Shown here: positions 15,068-23,476 of the stretch, piece after piece | Layout of the letters: the number at the start of each line of letters is the position of its first letter | Numbering within the stretch: position 1 is the first letter of the stretch | Assembly: GCF_019977195.1 (NCBI RefSeq) | Contig: NZ_AP024643.1 | Location: 1,674,001-1,738,000 of the forward strand | From: Arthrobacter sp. StoSoilA2 | GTDB lineage: Bacteria; Actinomycetota; Actinomycetes; Actinomycetales; Micrococcaceae | Direction: 5' to 3' | Length of the DNA stretch: 64,000 bases | Program-made: the position numbers and the translations under genes | The notes under the pieces: model-generated | Told to the model about the DNA's origin: nothing | Seen by the model: the letters and a program-made list of their open reading frames with translations, nothing else | Database searches by the model: none

Positions 15068-16102
15068 TCACTTCTTGAGGCTTAGCCATTCCTTCAACTG
15101 CTCCAACGGCCATGTGGTGACGATCCGTTCCTTAGGCACGCCAAGCGCCTCGGCACGTTCGGCGCCGTACTGAAGGAAATCGAGCTGGCCGGGGGCATGG
15201 GCATCACTGTCAATGCTGAACAAGCAGCCGGCATCAAGCGCCATCTTGATCAGCGCGTCCGGAGGGTCCTGCCGCTCCGGCCGTGAATTGATTTCGACGG
15301 CGACACCCCACTCGGCACATTCGGTGAAGACCTTGGCGGCGTCGAATTCGGACTCGGGCCGGGTGCCGCGGGATCCTTGGACCAGACGGCCGGTGCAATG
15401 CCCCAGAACGTTCGTGTGTGGATCGCTTATTCCACCAAGCATCCGCTTGGTCATGGTCTTCTTGTCCGAGCGCAGCTTCGAGTGGACACTGGCCACCACC
15501 ACGTCCAGCCGGTCCAGCATTTCCGGCGATTGGTCCAATGTCCCGTCCTCAAGGATGTCCACTTCGATGCCTTTGAGCAACCGGAAGCCGTCCTGATTGG
15601 CGTTGATCCCTTCCACCACACCCAGCTGCTTTTCAAGCCGTTCTACGCTGAGGCCGTTGGCGATGGTCAGGTTGGGGGAGTGGTCAGTAAGGGCCAGGTA
15701 TTCACGGCCCAGGGTTTTGGCAGCAGCCACCATGGTTTCAATCGGTGAACCGCCGTCGGACCAGTTGCTGTGGCTGTGCAGGTCGCCGCGTAACGCTGCC
15801 TTGAGCGTGTCGCCGCCGGATGCCAACGATTCCGCGCCGCGCGTGCGAAGGTCGGCCAGATAGTCGGGCACCCTGTCTTCCATTGCCTGGGTAATAACTT
15901 CCGCGCTTCGGTCCCCAACACCTTTCAGGCTGGTGACTCTTCCATTTCGGACGAGCCTGGCCAGCTCGTCGGGCGGAAGCTGCCGCACGGCGTCGGCCGC
16001 TTTCCTGAAGGCCTGGACCTTGAAAGTGGGGGCTTGGCCGCGTTCCAGCCAAAAGGAGATTTCTTCGAGCGCCTCAACGGGATCCATGGCTCCATGATCC
16101 AC
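15068..16102 (-). CDS. PHP-domain phosphoesterase with helix-hairpin-helix N-terminus (PolX C-terminal-like)
   Basis: The 344-residue protein has an N-terminal helical region with hairpin motif TSLKGVGDRSAEVI (about residues 57-70). A PHP domain begins at GDLHSHSNWSDGGS and continues with ALTDHSPN, KGIEVDIL, VVASVHS, GHCTGR and IDSDAH, so the metal-ligand histidines and acids are present. This is the C-terminal architecture of PolX without the polymerase part. Likely activities are a histidinol-phosphatase-like phosphoesterase or a 3'-5' exonuclease. ATG 16102 has a weak ribosome site; an ATG at 16087 is equally possible. Confidence 0.82.
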   Translation of the reverse strand: MDHGAMDPVEALEEISFWLERGQAPTFKVQAFRKAADAVRQLPPDELARLVRNGRVTSLKGVGDRSAEVITQAMEDRVPDYLADLRTRGAESLASGGDTLKAALRGDLHSHSNWSDGGSPIETMVAAAKTLGREYLALTDHSPNLTIANGLSVERLEKQLGVVEGINANQDGFRLLKGIEVDILEDGTLDQSPEMLDRLDVVVASVHSKLRSDKKTMTKRMLGGISDPHTNVLGHCTGRLVQGSRGTRPESEFDAAKVFTECAEWGVAVEINSRPERQDPPDALIKMALDAGCLFSIDSDAHAPGQLDFLQYGAERAEALGVPKERIVTTWPLEQLKEWLSLKK

Positions 16103-16157
16103 GAACCGGGCGCACCATCAACAGAGGGCAATGTTGACGGTGCGCCGGTCCGGGCCG

Positions 16158-16754
16158 TTACTTCTGGTGGTGGCCGCCTGGAATCAGTCCGGAAGGTGTT
16201 CCGTCCGAGGGTGCCAGTCCATGTTCCCCATGGGGAACGGCCTGCTGGCCGGCCATGGATGCGGCCAATCCCGGCGTGGCCACCGATGCAACAACGACGG
16301 CGGCTCCGAACGCGGCTGCCAGAAGCCGCCCGGTCCTTGGCAGGCCGTGGGCGCCGCCGTCGTTGGTCTTTTGCTGCCGGCACAGCCAACCGCCTCCGGC
16401 AAGTGCCATCAGAGTTAGTCCCAGAGCCGCAAGATGGCTCATTCCAAGCGAGCCTTCACTGGCCGCCAAACCCCCTGCAAGGACAGTGATGTGGGCAGCG
16501 GCGGCAACCAGCAAAGCTGGAAAGGCAAGCCGGCGCAAGACAAGGGAGTTCCGGTGGAGTCCCCACAAAGACCACGCCAGGAAGGCCAGCCCGGCTGCGA
16601 GGGCCACCACTCCGGCAAACACCATGCCAGGTGCGCCGTCTTCCGTGAGGTAGCCGGCCGCAATGGACAGCTCCACTATCCCGCCGGCCATGGCTGCGAA
16701 GTAGACGAACAACAACGCAGCGGCGTTCAGCGTGGGGTGATATTTGGCTGCCAT
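16158..16754 (-). CDS. Multi-helix membrane protein of unknown function
   Basis: The 198-residue protein has about five hydrophobic helices (LLFVYFAAMAGGIVELSIAA, VVALAAGLAFLAWSLWGL, LAFPALLVAAAAHITVLAGG, LAALGLTLMALAGGGWLC, LLAAAFGAAVVVASVA). Its tail is rich in His and Gly (HGEHG, GGHHQK). I recognise no family. It is encoded downstream of and co-directional with the DUF4383 gene, separated by a 15-bp triple repeat. The His-rich tail could bind metal, but this is only a guess. Confidence 0.6.
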   Translation of the reverse strand: MAAKYHPTLNAAALLFVYFAAMAGGIVELSIAAGYLTEDGAPGMVFAGVVALAAGLAFLAWSLWGLHRNSLVLRRLAFPALLVAAAAHITVLAGGLAASEGSLGMSHLAALGLTLMALAGGGWLCRQQKTNDGGAHGLPRTGRLLAAAFGAAVVVASVATPGLAASMAGQQAVPHGEHGLAPSDGTPSGLIPGGHHQK

Positions 16755-16780
16755 GGCGCTGTCCTCGGTCTCGATGGGTC

Positions 16781-16820
16781 TGTGATCAGGGGCTATGTGA
16801 TCAGGGGTTCTGTGATCAGG
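16781..16820. repeat. Triple 15-bp direct repeat with TGTGATCAGG core
   Basis: TGTGATCAGG occurs at 16781, 16796 and 16811, exactly 15 bp apart. The third copy contains the stop codon of the DUF4383 gene (16816-16818). Each core includes the palindrome TGATCA. It may be a slipped-strand duplication or an operator array for the downstream membrane gene. Confidence 0.7.
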
Positions 16821-17223
16821 CGCGGGCTGAGGCTACGACGGCCTTGTCCTGGGACAGGGCAACGCCCAGAAGCACCACAGCGCTGGCCAGGTGCAGCACG
16901 TTGTCTGCCCCGTTCAGGGCGATGATGTTCAGGGAAGTTCCAACGAGGAACAGCCCGAGGATACCTACCAACAGGTAGACACCGCCCACCGCCGTGTTGA
17001 CGGATTTGGAAAGCGTGACACTGTTCATACCTGCATAAAGAAGGGCGGCACCAATGGCCAGGTGAATGACGTTGTGCAGGGGGTTCACCGCGAAGATGAT
17101 CAGGTTGGCACCTTCAGTGGCGGAGAAGCCGGTTCCTGAGGTGACGAAGAATCCGAGCACGCCTACCAAGAGGTATACGGCTCCGAAGATGGTGGCGATC
17201 AAGCGATTGGGCGAAGTACGCAT
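16816..17223 (-). CDS. DUF4383 membrane protein
   Basis: The 135-residue protein has four hydrophobic helices arranged as two similar halves: RLIATIFGAVYLLVGVLGFF with NPLHNVIHLAIGAALLYAG, and TAVGGVYLLVGILGLFLVG with NGADNVLHLASAVVLLGVAL. The repeated N-x-x-H-L pair is the DUF4383 signature. ATG 17223 with GGAAGG upstream is chosen over a longer reading to 17292 that crosses two leader hairpins. The function of the family is unknown. Confidence 0.82.
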   Translation of the reverse strand: MRTSPNRLIATIFGAVYLLVGVLGFFVTSGTGFSATEGANLIIFAVNPLHNVIHLAIGAALLYAGMNSVTLSKSVNTAVGGVYLLVGILGLFLVGTSLNIIALNGADNVLHLASAVVLLGVALSQDKAVVASARA

Positions 17224-17244
17224 TGGTCCGAACCTTCCGGTGAT

Positions 17245-17288
17245 GGCCGGGTGTTCCCGGCCGTCCTGTGGAGCCCCGGACGGGGCTC
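17245..17288. terminator. Two adjacent perfect hairpins upstream of DUF4383
   Basis: GGCCGGG-TGTT-CCCGGCC (17245-17262) and GAGCCCC-GGAC-GGGGCTC (17271-17288) are both perfect 7-bp stems with 4-nt loops. They lie between the proline-rich membrane protein gene and DUF4383 on the minus transcript. No T-run follows, so they may attenuate read-through or form a leader structure. Confidence 0.45.
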
Positions 17289-17353
17289 TCAAGCAGTGAT
17301 TCGGACCATGCGTTGCTGCGGATGGGTGGAAACCGGAATATTTTTTCCCGCCC

Positions 17354-18079
17354 TTATGGACGGAGGCGGATGCTGCTCATTTTGAGATCGTTGGTGCCCT
17401 CGAAAACGTACTTGAGATCGATGGTCTTGCCGGTGCACTGCAAGGTTCCCGCGATGTCCGCTTTGTTATTCCCGTTATCCGAATTCACGCTGACGGAGTT
17501 GTAATTTGGCTTGCAGGAATCATCAAGTTCCAGGCTGGCAATACCGTCGATGAAGGACTGCTTATCCAGTTCTTCCTTCAAGGCCGGGTGGAGGTAGTTG
17601 TCATAGGCCTGCTCAGTTTGCCCTGAAACCACCAGGTTGGTGAACTCGTCAGCCAAAGACCTCGCCTTCGACGTCGCGCCGCCCACAACGTTCACCAGCA
17701 CCAGGATGCCCACCACGGCCAGGACGATCACTCCTGCCACAATGCCCAGGACAATCCAGAGCACCTTTTTGCTCTTGGCCGGCGGCGGAAGCTGTTGGCC
17801 GTACTGGCCGGGTGGATACTGGCCGGGCGGGTACTGGCCGGGTGGGTACTGCCCCTGGGGGTACTGGCCTTGCGGGTACGGGTTTTGGTCAGGCGGATAT
17901 TGTCCCGGCGCATACTGGCCTTGGGGACCCGGGGACGACGGCGGCTGTTGCCACTGCGCTGGAGTCCCGTTTGGTTGGGGGTACCCGGGGCCGGGTGGGA
18001 CGGGTGGTGGGTTCTGGCCGTATTCGCTTCCGCTGTGTCGGGTTTCGTCGCGACCATTCGGTTCTTGCGGGTTGCTCAC
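17354..18079 (-). CDS. Membrane-anchored protein with a PGQYP-repeat N-terminus
   Basis: The 241-residue protein has a disordered N-terminal half rich in Pro, Gln, Gly and Tyr, with tandem PPGQY/PQGQY pentapeptides (about residues 55-95). One membrane helix follows a KSKK stop (VLWIVLGIVAGVIVLAVVG). The extracytoplasmic C-terminal domain of about 110 residues has two cysteines that could pair (in DDSCKPN and LQCTGK). It resembles DUF4878-type actinobacterial proteins. GTG 18079 is chosen because AAAGGGG lies eight bases upstream. The function is unknown; the repeat probably reaches from the membrane to cytosolic partners. Confidence 0.78.
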   Translation of the reverse strand: MSNPQEPNGRDETRHSGSEYGQNPPPVPPGPGYPQPNGTPAQWQQPPSSPGPQGQYAPGQYPPDQNPYPQGQYPQGQYPPGQYPPGQYPPGQYGQQLPPPAKSKKVLWIVLGIVAGVIVLAVVGILVLVNVVGGATSKARSLADEFTNLVVSGQTEQAYDNYLHPALKEELDKQSFIDGIASLELDDSCKPNYNSVSVNSDNGNNKADIAGTLQCTGKTIDLKYVFEGTNDLKMSSIRLRP

Positions 18080-18229
18080 TGTAGTGCCCCTTTCGGCAGC
18101 CTGCGGCAGCGCCACCACGTAGCCAGGAACCGCTGGCCGGCCCCCGATGCGTCCACCTGAATCAAATCGCATCCGCAGTTCCACAGGCAAGGGCCAAAGG
18201 GTAGTAAGGGCAGGTGAATACGGGGGGTG

Positions 18230-18700
18230 TCAGCCTTCGGAGCGCCGGCCCAGCAGGGGTTGCACCCGGTACGGAATCATTTCCCGCATCGCTAAGGCAG
18301 TATCGGTGCGGTCAACGCCGTCGCATGCAAGGATCTTGCCGTTGATCCGGTAGAGGTCTTCGGCGTCCAGCGCCACCACACGCAGGAGCAAGTCGGCTGA
18401 TCCGGTCAGCCCGAAACCTTCCAGGATCTCCGGGATGTCCGCAAGATCCTTCGCGAGCGAGGCGAGTTTCTGTTGCTGGACATGCACGGTGATGAACGCC
18501 GTAAGGGGGTAGCCGAGGGCAACCGGATTGATTCGCCGCTCAAAGGAGAGGAATGCGTGCTTCTTCTCGAGTTGGGCCATGCGCGCCTGGACAGTATTGC
18601 GGGACAAACCAAGTTTCTGGGCGAGAGCCACAACGGTCCCTCTGGGATCCTTTGCCATCGCTGAAAGGAGCCGGGTGTCAGTGCCATCCAAAGGTTGCAT
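18230..18700 (-). CDS. Lrp/AsnC-family regulator (BkdR-like by context)
   Basis: The 156-residue protein has an N-terminal winged helix-turn-helix (DTRLLSAMAKDPRGTVVALA and LGLSRNTVQARMAQLE) and a C-terminal RAM ligand domain (ITVHVQQQKLASLAKDL, GFGLTGSADLLLRVVA). Lrp-type proteins bind amino acids and bend DNA. It is divergent from the 2-oxoacid dehydrogenase operon, the same arrangement as bkdR-bkd in Pseudomonas, so branched-chain amino-acid-responsive control is likely. ATG 18700 is the family-like start; six extra residues to 18718 are possible. Confidence 0.88.
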   Translation of the reverse strand: MQPLDGTDTRLLSAMAKDPRGTVVALAQKLGLSRNTVQARMAQLEKKHAFLSFERRINPVALGYPLTAFITVHVQQQKLASLAKDLADIPEILEGFGLTGSADLLLRVVALDAEDLYRINGKILACDGVDRTDTALAMREMIPYRVQPLLGRRSEG

Positions 18701-18783
18701 AATGCGCAAGATTAGCACGGCTCGGCCACTCCCAACATGGCAGAATGCTCAAGTTTTTCAACGGTAGTTGTACCCGATGCGTC

Positions 18784-18801
18784 TTGTGAGTAGGGTCACA
18801 A
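18784..18801. promoter_or_regulatory. Perfect Crp/GlxR-type dyad before the 2-oxoacid dehydrogenase operon
   Basis: TTGTGA-GTAGGG-TCACAA contains TGTGA-6 nt-TCACA without mismatch, the consensus of E. coli Crp and actinobacterial GlxR. It lies between the divergent Lrp gene and the E1-alpha gene, about 94 nt upstream of the latter, so it may set cAMP-dependent control of the operon. Confidence 0.65.
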
Positions 18802-18894
18802 TTAACGCTGGCGAAGGAGCCAGGGGGCCGGTCTGCGCTTGGATCACAAGTCCAGCAGGGTCGGCAAAACCTAGCCGGAAGGTTGCGATCACCT

Positions 18895-20064
18895 GTGTTA
18901 ACGGATAAGGCGGGCAAGGGAGTGCAAAATGACGCTCCGCGCCCCGGACAAAGTGCACAAAATCCTTTGCGGACGGGGGGCAACCTCCTCCAGTTGGTGT
19001 CGCCGGAAGGCGAACGGATCAGCCACCCGGAATTTGATCTTTGGATCAAGGACATCGGCGATGAACAATTGGGCTCCTTGTTTGAGGACATGACAGTCAT
19101 CCGCCGCATCGACACCGAGGCCACAGCCCTCCAGAGGCAGGGCGAACTGGCCCTGTGGCCGCCGCTGCTTGGGCAGGAAGCAGCCCAGATCGGCTCAAGC
19201 CGCTCCTTGCGCGACGACGACTTTGTCTTCCCCAGCTACCGTGAAAGCGGCGTGGCGTACATCCGCGGCGCGCACGTCTCAGAGATCGCCCAAGTATGGC
19301 GCGGAAACGCCTTGTACGCCTGGGATCCCCAACGGATCAACATGGCGACACCCCAAATCATCATTGGTTCCCAGAGCCTCCACGCCACTGGTTACGCCAT
19401 GGGCGTCCAGTTGGACGGCGCCAGCACGGCAGTACTGGCCTACTTCGGGGACGGCGCCACAAGCGAAGGCGACGTGAGCGAGGCCATGGTGTTTGCGGCC
19501 AGTTTCCAGGCTCCCGTGGTCTTCTTCTGCCAGAACAACCATTGGGCTATTTCCGAACCCGTGCGCGTGCAGTCCCACGTTCAACTGGCCGACAGGCCAA
19601 CAGGGTTCGGCATCCCCAGCCTGCGCGTTGACGGAAACGATGTCCTCGCCGTCATGGCTGCTACCCGCTGGGCTTTGGACCGTGCCCGCAGCGGCGGCGG
19701 CCCAACCTTTATCGAAGCGGTCACCTACCGCATGGGCCCGCACACCACGGCCGATGATCCCACGCGATACCGTGACCCGAACGAGCTGGAGGACTGGGCT
19801 GCCAAGGATCCCATCCTCCGTCTGCGGCGGCTCCTTGACGCCAAGGGCCTGCTCACTGAAGAACTGGAAGGCAGAGTCAAAGCCAAGGCCGACGCCGTCG
19901 CAGCCGAGCTCCGAACCAGTTGCGTCAATATGCCCGATCCGCAGCCGTTGGACGTTTTTAACCACGTCTACAGCACACCCAACTCCTGGATTGAACGCCA
20001 GAAGGATCACTATTCGCGCTACCTGAGCAGTTTCAACCAGCCCGTCGAGGAAGGTGCACTCTGA
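18895..20064 (+). CDS. bkdA: 2-oxoacid dehydrogenase E1 alpha (branched-chain or pyruvate type)
   Basis: The protein has about 389 residues of a thiamine-diphosphate-dependent E1 alpha subunit. The ThDP motif is clear: YFGDGATSEGDVSEAM through VVFFCQNNHWAIS. The phosphorylation-loop-like region is YRMGPHTTADDPTRYRD. The sequence is of the actinobacterial BkdA/PdhA type (Rv2497c-like), which decarboxylates branched-chain 2-oxoacids. Start choice is uncertain: GTG 18895 has GGAAGG upstream, and GTG 18922 or TTG 18883 are alternatives. E1 beta starts on the stop codon. No E3 gene is present, so a shared lipoamide dehydrogenase must be used. Confidence 0.9.
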   Translation: MLTDKAGKGVQNDAPRPGQSAQNPLRTGGNLLQLVSPEGERISHPEFDLWIKDIGDEQLGSLFEDMTVIRRIDTEATALQRQGELALWPPLLGQEAAQIGSSRSLRDDDFVFPSYRESGVAYIRGAHVSEIAQVWRGNALYAWDPQRINMATPQIIIGSQSLHATGYAMGVQLDGASTAVLAYFGDGATSEGDVSEAMVFAASFQAPVVFFCQNNHWAISEPVRVQSHVQLADRPTGFGIPSLRVDGNDVLAVMAATRWALDRARSGGGPTFIEAVTYRMGPHTTADDPTRYRDPNELEDWAAKDPILRLRRLLDAKGLLTEELEGRVKAKADAVAAELRTSCVNMPDPQPLDVFNHVYSTPNSWIERQKDHYSRYLSSFNQPVEEGAL

Positions 20065-21074
20065 TGTCCAAGCTCACATTTGCCCGGGCAATCAACGCCG
20101 GCCTCCGCAAGTCCCTGGAAAACGATCCCAAAGTCATCCTCATGGGCGAGGACATTGGTTCCCTCGGTGGTGTCTTTCGTGTCACCGACGGACTCCAGAA
20201 GGACTTTGGAAAGCACCGGGTGATCGATTCGCCGCTGGCCGAGTCCGGCATCATCGGAACCGCAGTGGGCCTGGCCTACCGGGGCTACCGCCCAGTGTGC
20301 GAGATCCAGTTCGACGGCTTCATCTATCCTGCCTTCGATCAGATCGTCAGCCAGGTGGCCAAGATGCACTACCGGACGCAGGGGCGGGTCAAGATGCCGA
20401 TCACCATCCGCGTTCCTTTCGGTGGTGGCATTGGCTCGCCGGAGCACCACTCGGAATCGCCGGAAGCCTACTTCACCCACACTTCAGGGCTTCGGGTAGT
20501 GGCGGTGTCCAACCCGCAGGACGCCTACACAATGATCCAGCAGGCCATTGCCTCCGATGATCCTGTTCTCTATTTCGAACCCAAGCGCCGCTACCACGAC
20601 AAGGGTGACGTCGATGAGTCCATCGACCTCTCCCAAGCGATGCCATTGGACAAAGCGGCAGTGGTCAACGCCGGATCGGACGTCACCCTGGTGGCTTACG
20701 GCCCTCTGGTAAAGACCGCCAAGGCTGCGGCACAGGCTGCAGCTGATGAAGGAATTTCCGTGGAAGTCATCGACCTGCGCTCGTTGTCCCCGGTTGACTA
20801 CCCGGTGGTTGAGGCATCCGTGCGCAAGACAGGCCGGCTGGTCATCACGCACGAGGCCGGCCAAAATGGTGGCCTCGGAGCGGAAATTGCGGCCAGCATT
20901 ACCGAGCGCTGCTTCAACTACCTGGAATCCGCACCCGTCCGCATTACTGGCTTCGACGTTCCCTATCCCTATTCGAAGCTTGAGATGCATCATTTGCCCG
21001 ATCTGGACAGGATTCTGGATGGCGTGGACCGCACGTTGGGCCGCCACAACTCCCTGAGTGGACTGGAAGGATGA
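20064..21074 (+). CDS. bkdB: 2-oxoacid dehydrogenase E1 beta
   Basis: The 336-residue E1 beta subunit forms the alpha2-beta2 core with E1 alpha. It shows the transketolase pyrimidine-binding domain (MGEDIGSLGGVFRVTDGL, DSPLAESGIIGTAVGLAYRG, the EIQF glutamate region) and the C-terminal transketolase domain (VEVIDLRSLSPVDYPVVEAS, VITHEAGQNGGLGAEIAASI). The ATG overlaps the E1 alpha stop by one base, and its own stop overlaps the E2 start in ATGA, so subunit synthesis is coupled. Confidence 0.93.
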   Translation: MSKLTFARAINAGLRKSLENDPKVILMGEDIGSLGGVFRVTDGLQKDFGKHRVIDSPLAESGIIGTAVGLAYRGYRPVCEIQFDGFIYPAFDQIVSQVAKMHYRTQGRVKMPITIRVPFGGGIGSPEHHSESPEAYFTHTSGLRVVAVSNPQDAYTMIQQAIASDDPVLYFEPKRRYHDKGDVDESIDLSQAMPLDKAAVVNAGSDVTLVAYGPLVKTAKAAAQAAADEGISVEVIDLRSLSPVDYPVVEASVRKTGRLVITHEAGQNGGLGAEIAASITERCFNYLESAPVRITGFDVPYPYSKLEMHHLPDLDRILDGVDRTLGRHNSLSGLEG

Positions 21075-22504
21075 CCGCTACCATGATCAAGGAATTCAGG
21101 CTGCCGGACCTTGGCGAAGGCCTGACCGAGTCGGAAATCCTTAGCTGGAAGGTCGCAGTGGGGGACACCGTCACCCTCAATCAGGTCATCGCGGAGGTTG
21201 AGACGGCCAAGGCCGTCGTTGAGCTGCCGTCGCCTTTCGCTGGCGTCGTAGCGGCACTGCACGAGCAGCCTGGTTCCGTGGTGGAGGTCGGCAAGCCGAT
21301 CGTCTCCTTCGAAGTGGACGACGCCGGGGCCTCCAACGGGGGCAATGCCAACGGCGGTGGCAACCCGACCGCCGTCGAGACCAAGGCTGCAGCGCCACAA
21401 CCTGAAATGCCGCAATCTCAAACGCCACAATCTCAAACGTCACAATCTCAAACGTCACAGGCCGAGTCGCCTGAGGCTGACGCGACCCCCGCCAAGAGGG
21501 AGCCGAACCTGGTGGGCTATGGCGCCGTCGTCGAGGAGACCGGGCGCCCGGTCCGCCGCGCCCGCGGCCTTGTACAGGCTGCGGCAACAACAGTGCAGCC
21601 AAGGCCCAAATCCGACGATGTCCCCGCAGAGCGTCCACGTTCCACACCGCCGGTCCGTAAGCTGGCGCGCGATCTTGGAATTGACCTCCAGCTGGTTCCC
21701 GGCACTGGTCCAGGGGGACTCATCACGCGGGAAGACGTCCAGAACTTCACGGTTGAGCCGGAAGGCACAGGCGCAGTACCAACGGCGCCGGCAACCACCG
21801 GCGAGCGTGAAACGCGCACGCCTATCAAGGGTGTCCGGAAGTTCACGGCCGCTGCCATGGTGCAGAGCGCTTTCACCGCGCCGCACGTGACGGAATTCCT
21901 GACGATCGATGTCACCGCCACCATGGAATTGCTCACGCGGCTCAGGGCAAGCAAAGCGTTTGAGGGCTACAAGCTCACTCCGCTTACCGTTGCGGCCAAG
22001 GCGGTCCTGATAGCGCTCCGGAACAACCCAACGTTGAATTCCCGTTGGGACGAGGCGCGCCAGGAGATCATCCAGTTCAACTACGTCAACCTTGGCATCG
22101 CGGCCGCTACGCCGCGAGGCCTGACGGTACCGAACATCAAGGATGCCGATCGCCTGACCCTACGGGAACTTGCCTCTGCGCTGTCGGAACTCACGGACAC
22201 AGCACGTGCCGGCAAGACGTCTCCGTCAGATCTTTCGGGTGGCACCATCTCCATCACCAACATCGGAGTATTTGGGATCGACGCCGGAACGCCCATCCTG
22301 AATCCGGGCGAGGCGGCCATTGTGGCCTTGGGTGCCGTGCGGAAGGCGCCGTGGGTGGTCGATGATGAGATCGCCGTACGCCAGGTGATGTCCCTGAGCT
22401 TGTCCTTCGACCATCGCTTGGTGGATGGGGAACAGGGTTCACGATTCCTGGCCGACCTTGGCGCTATCCTGTCCGACCCCGCCATGGTGTTGACTATGGT
22501 CTAG
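21071..22504 (+). CDS. bkdC: Dihydrolipoamide acyltransferase E2
   Basis: The 477-residue E2 carries one N-terminal lipoyl domain with its lysine in VETAKAVVELPSPF (about residue 45). An Ala/Pro/Gln linker contains a small QSQTP/QSQTS repeat. A peripheral-subunit-binding domain follows (PPVRKLARDLGIDLQLVPGT, then GPGGLITREDV, near 195-230), then the catalytic domain ending with FDHRLVDGEQG, which holds the HxxxDG active site. It transfers the acyl group to CoA. A perfect inverted repeat follows the stop as terminator. Confidence 0.94.
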   Translation: MTATMIKEFRLPDLGEGLTESEILSWKVAVGDTVTLNQVIAEVETAKAVVELPSPFAGVVAALHEQPGSVVEVGKPIVSFEVDDAGASNGGNANGGGNPTAVETKAAAPQPEMPQSQTPQSQTSQSQTSQAESPEADATPAKREPNLVGYGAVVEETGRPVRRARGLVQAAATTVQPRPKSDDVPAERPRSTPPVRKLARDLGIDLQLVPGTGPGGLITREDVQNFTVEPEGTGAVPTAPATTGERETRTPIKGVRKFTAAAMVQSAFTAPHVTEFLTIDVTATMELLTRLRASKAFEGYKLTPLTVAAKAVLIALRNNPTLNSRWDEARQEIIQFNYVNLGIAAATPRGLTVPNIKDADRLTLRELASALSELTDTARAGKTSPSDLSGGTISITNIGVFGIDAGTPILNPGEAAIVALGAVRKAPWVVDDEIAVRQVMSLSLSFDHRLVDGEQGSRFLADLGAILSDPAMVLTMV

Positions 22505-22528
22505 CTTCACGAATGTAGGAAGCTGCGC

Positions 22529-22581
22529 CGGCCCACCCCTTTACGAGTGCTTGCAGGAAACTGCGGCTAAGGGGTGGGCCG
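22529..22581. terminator. Bidirectional terminator between E2 and the SDR gene
   Basis: CGGCCCACCCCTT (22529-22541) pairs perfectly with AAGGGGTGGGCCG (22569-22581). The 27-nt loop holds a smaller GCAG-GAAA-CTGC hairpin. It sits between convergent stops, as expected for a shared transcription block. Confidence 0.75.
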
Positions 22582-22603
22582 TTGCGTGTTCAGGCCCGCG
22601 CGT

Positions 22604-23476
22604 TCAGTCCTCTGTGGGCGTGGTCCGGTTGGAGTGGTAATCGCGCCAGCTGTGTTCCGGCTCAAAGCCAAGGAGCCGCCGGGCTTTGTCGATGGACAGC
22701 ATGGTTTCGTTCTGGCCCAGTTCCTTGACAACCTCGACGCCGGGAAAGACTTCCGCGGCTAGTTCGGCGCTGCTTCGGCTCATCACGGTGTCCGAAGCGG
22801 CGATGATGAAGGTCTCGAAACCGGCTGCACTTTTCTCCAGGGCGCGAACCACTGCCTGGGCGCCGTCGCGGGAATCGATATAGCCCCACAGATTCCACTT
22901 GCGAAGGGTGGCGTCCGAGTCGAAGGACGGGAAGGCGTCGTAATCCTCGGGGTCCATCACGTTGGAGAACCTGAGCGCGGTGATGCTCAACGTCGGATCC
23001 CAGCGCGTGAGCTGGATGGCCATTTGCTCCTCGAGGTGTTTCACCAGTGAGTAGGTGCTCTCAGGCCGCGCCGCGTACTCCTCATCTACAGGAATGTAGG
23101 GAGGGTCGATTTCGAAAGGGAGCCCCAGGACTGTCTCGCTGGAGGCATAAACCACTTTCTTGATGCCCGCTCGCCGGGCTGCCTGGAAGACGTTGTAAGT
23201 GGAGAGCATGTTGTTTTCAAAAATTGCGGCGTCCGGAGCCAACCCCGGTGCGGGGATGGCGGCCAAATGGACGATCGCGTCCAAGCCGCTGTGTTGGTCG
23301 TCCAAACCAAGTACCACGTCCAGGACCTCGCCATAGTTGCGGAGGTCTACGCTTACGTAGCCGTGGCCCCTCTTGCCTGCGCGGTCCATGTTGAGCACGT
23401 GGTGGCCGTCCTGCGTCAGCCGGCGGACCACGCTCCTGCCCAATTTTCCGCTTCCCCCAGTGACAGCAATCCTCAT
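22604..23476 (-). CDS. NAD(P)-dependent epimerase/dehydratase (extended SDR)
   Basis: The 290-residue protein has an N-terminal Rossmann glycine motif (VTGGSGKLG), the acidic residue NMD after the second strand, HLAAIPAPG, VYASSETV and the catalytic YSLVK (Tyr-x3-Lys) near residue 143. It is an extended short-chain dehydrogenase, probably acting on a sugar or sugar nucleotide. ATG 23476 is the natural start. It is convergent with the bkd operon and has no same-strand partner close by, so the pathway is unknown. Confidence 0.85.
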   Translation of the reverse strand: MRIAVTGGSGKLGRSVVRRLTQDGHHVLNMDRAGKRGHGYVSVDLRNYGEVLDVVLGLDDQHSGLDAIVHLAAIPAPGLAPDAAIFENNMLSTYNVFQAARRAGIKKVVYASSETVLGLPFEIDPPYIPVDEEYAARPESTYSLVKHLEEQMAIQLTRWDPTLSITALRFSNVMDPEDYDAFPSFDSDATLRKWNLWGYIDSRDGAQAVVRALEKSAAGFETFIIAASDTVMSRSSAELAAEVFPGVEVVKELGQNETMLSIDKARRLLGFEPEHSWRDYHSNRTTPTED

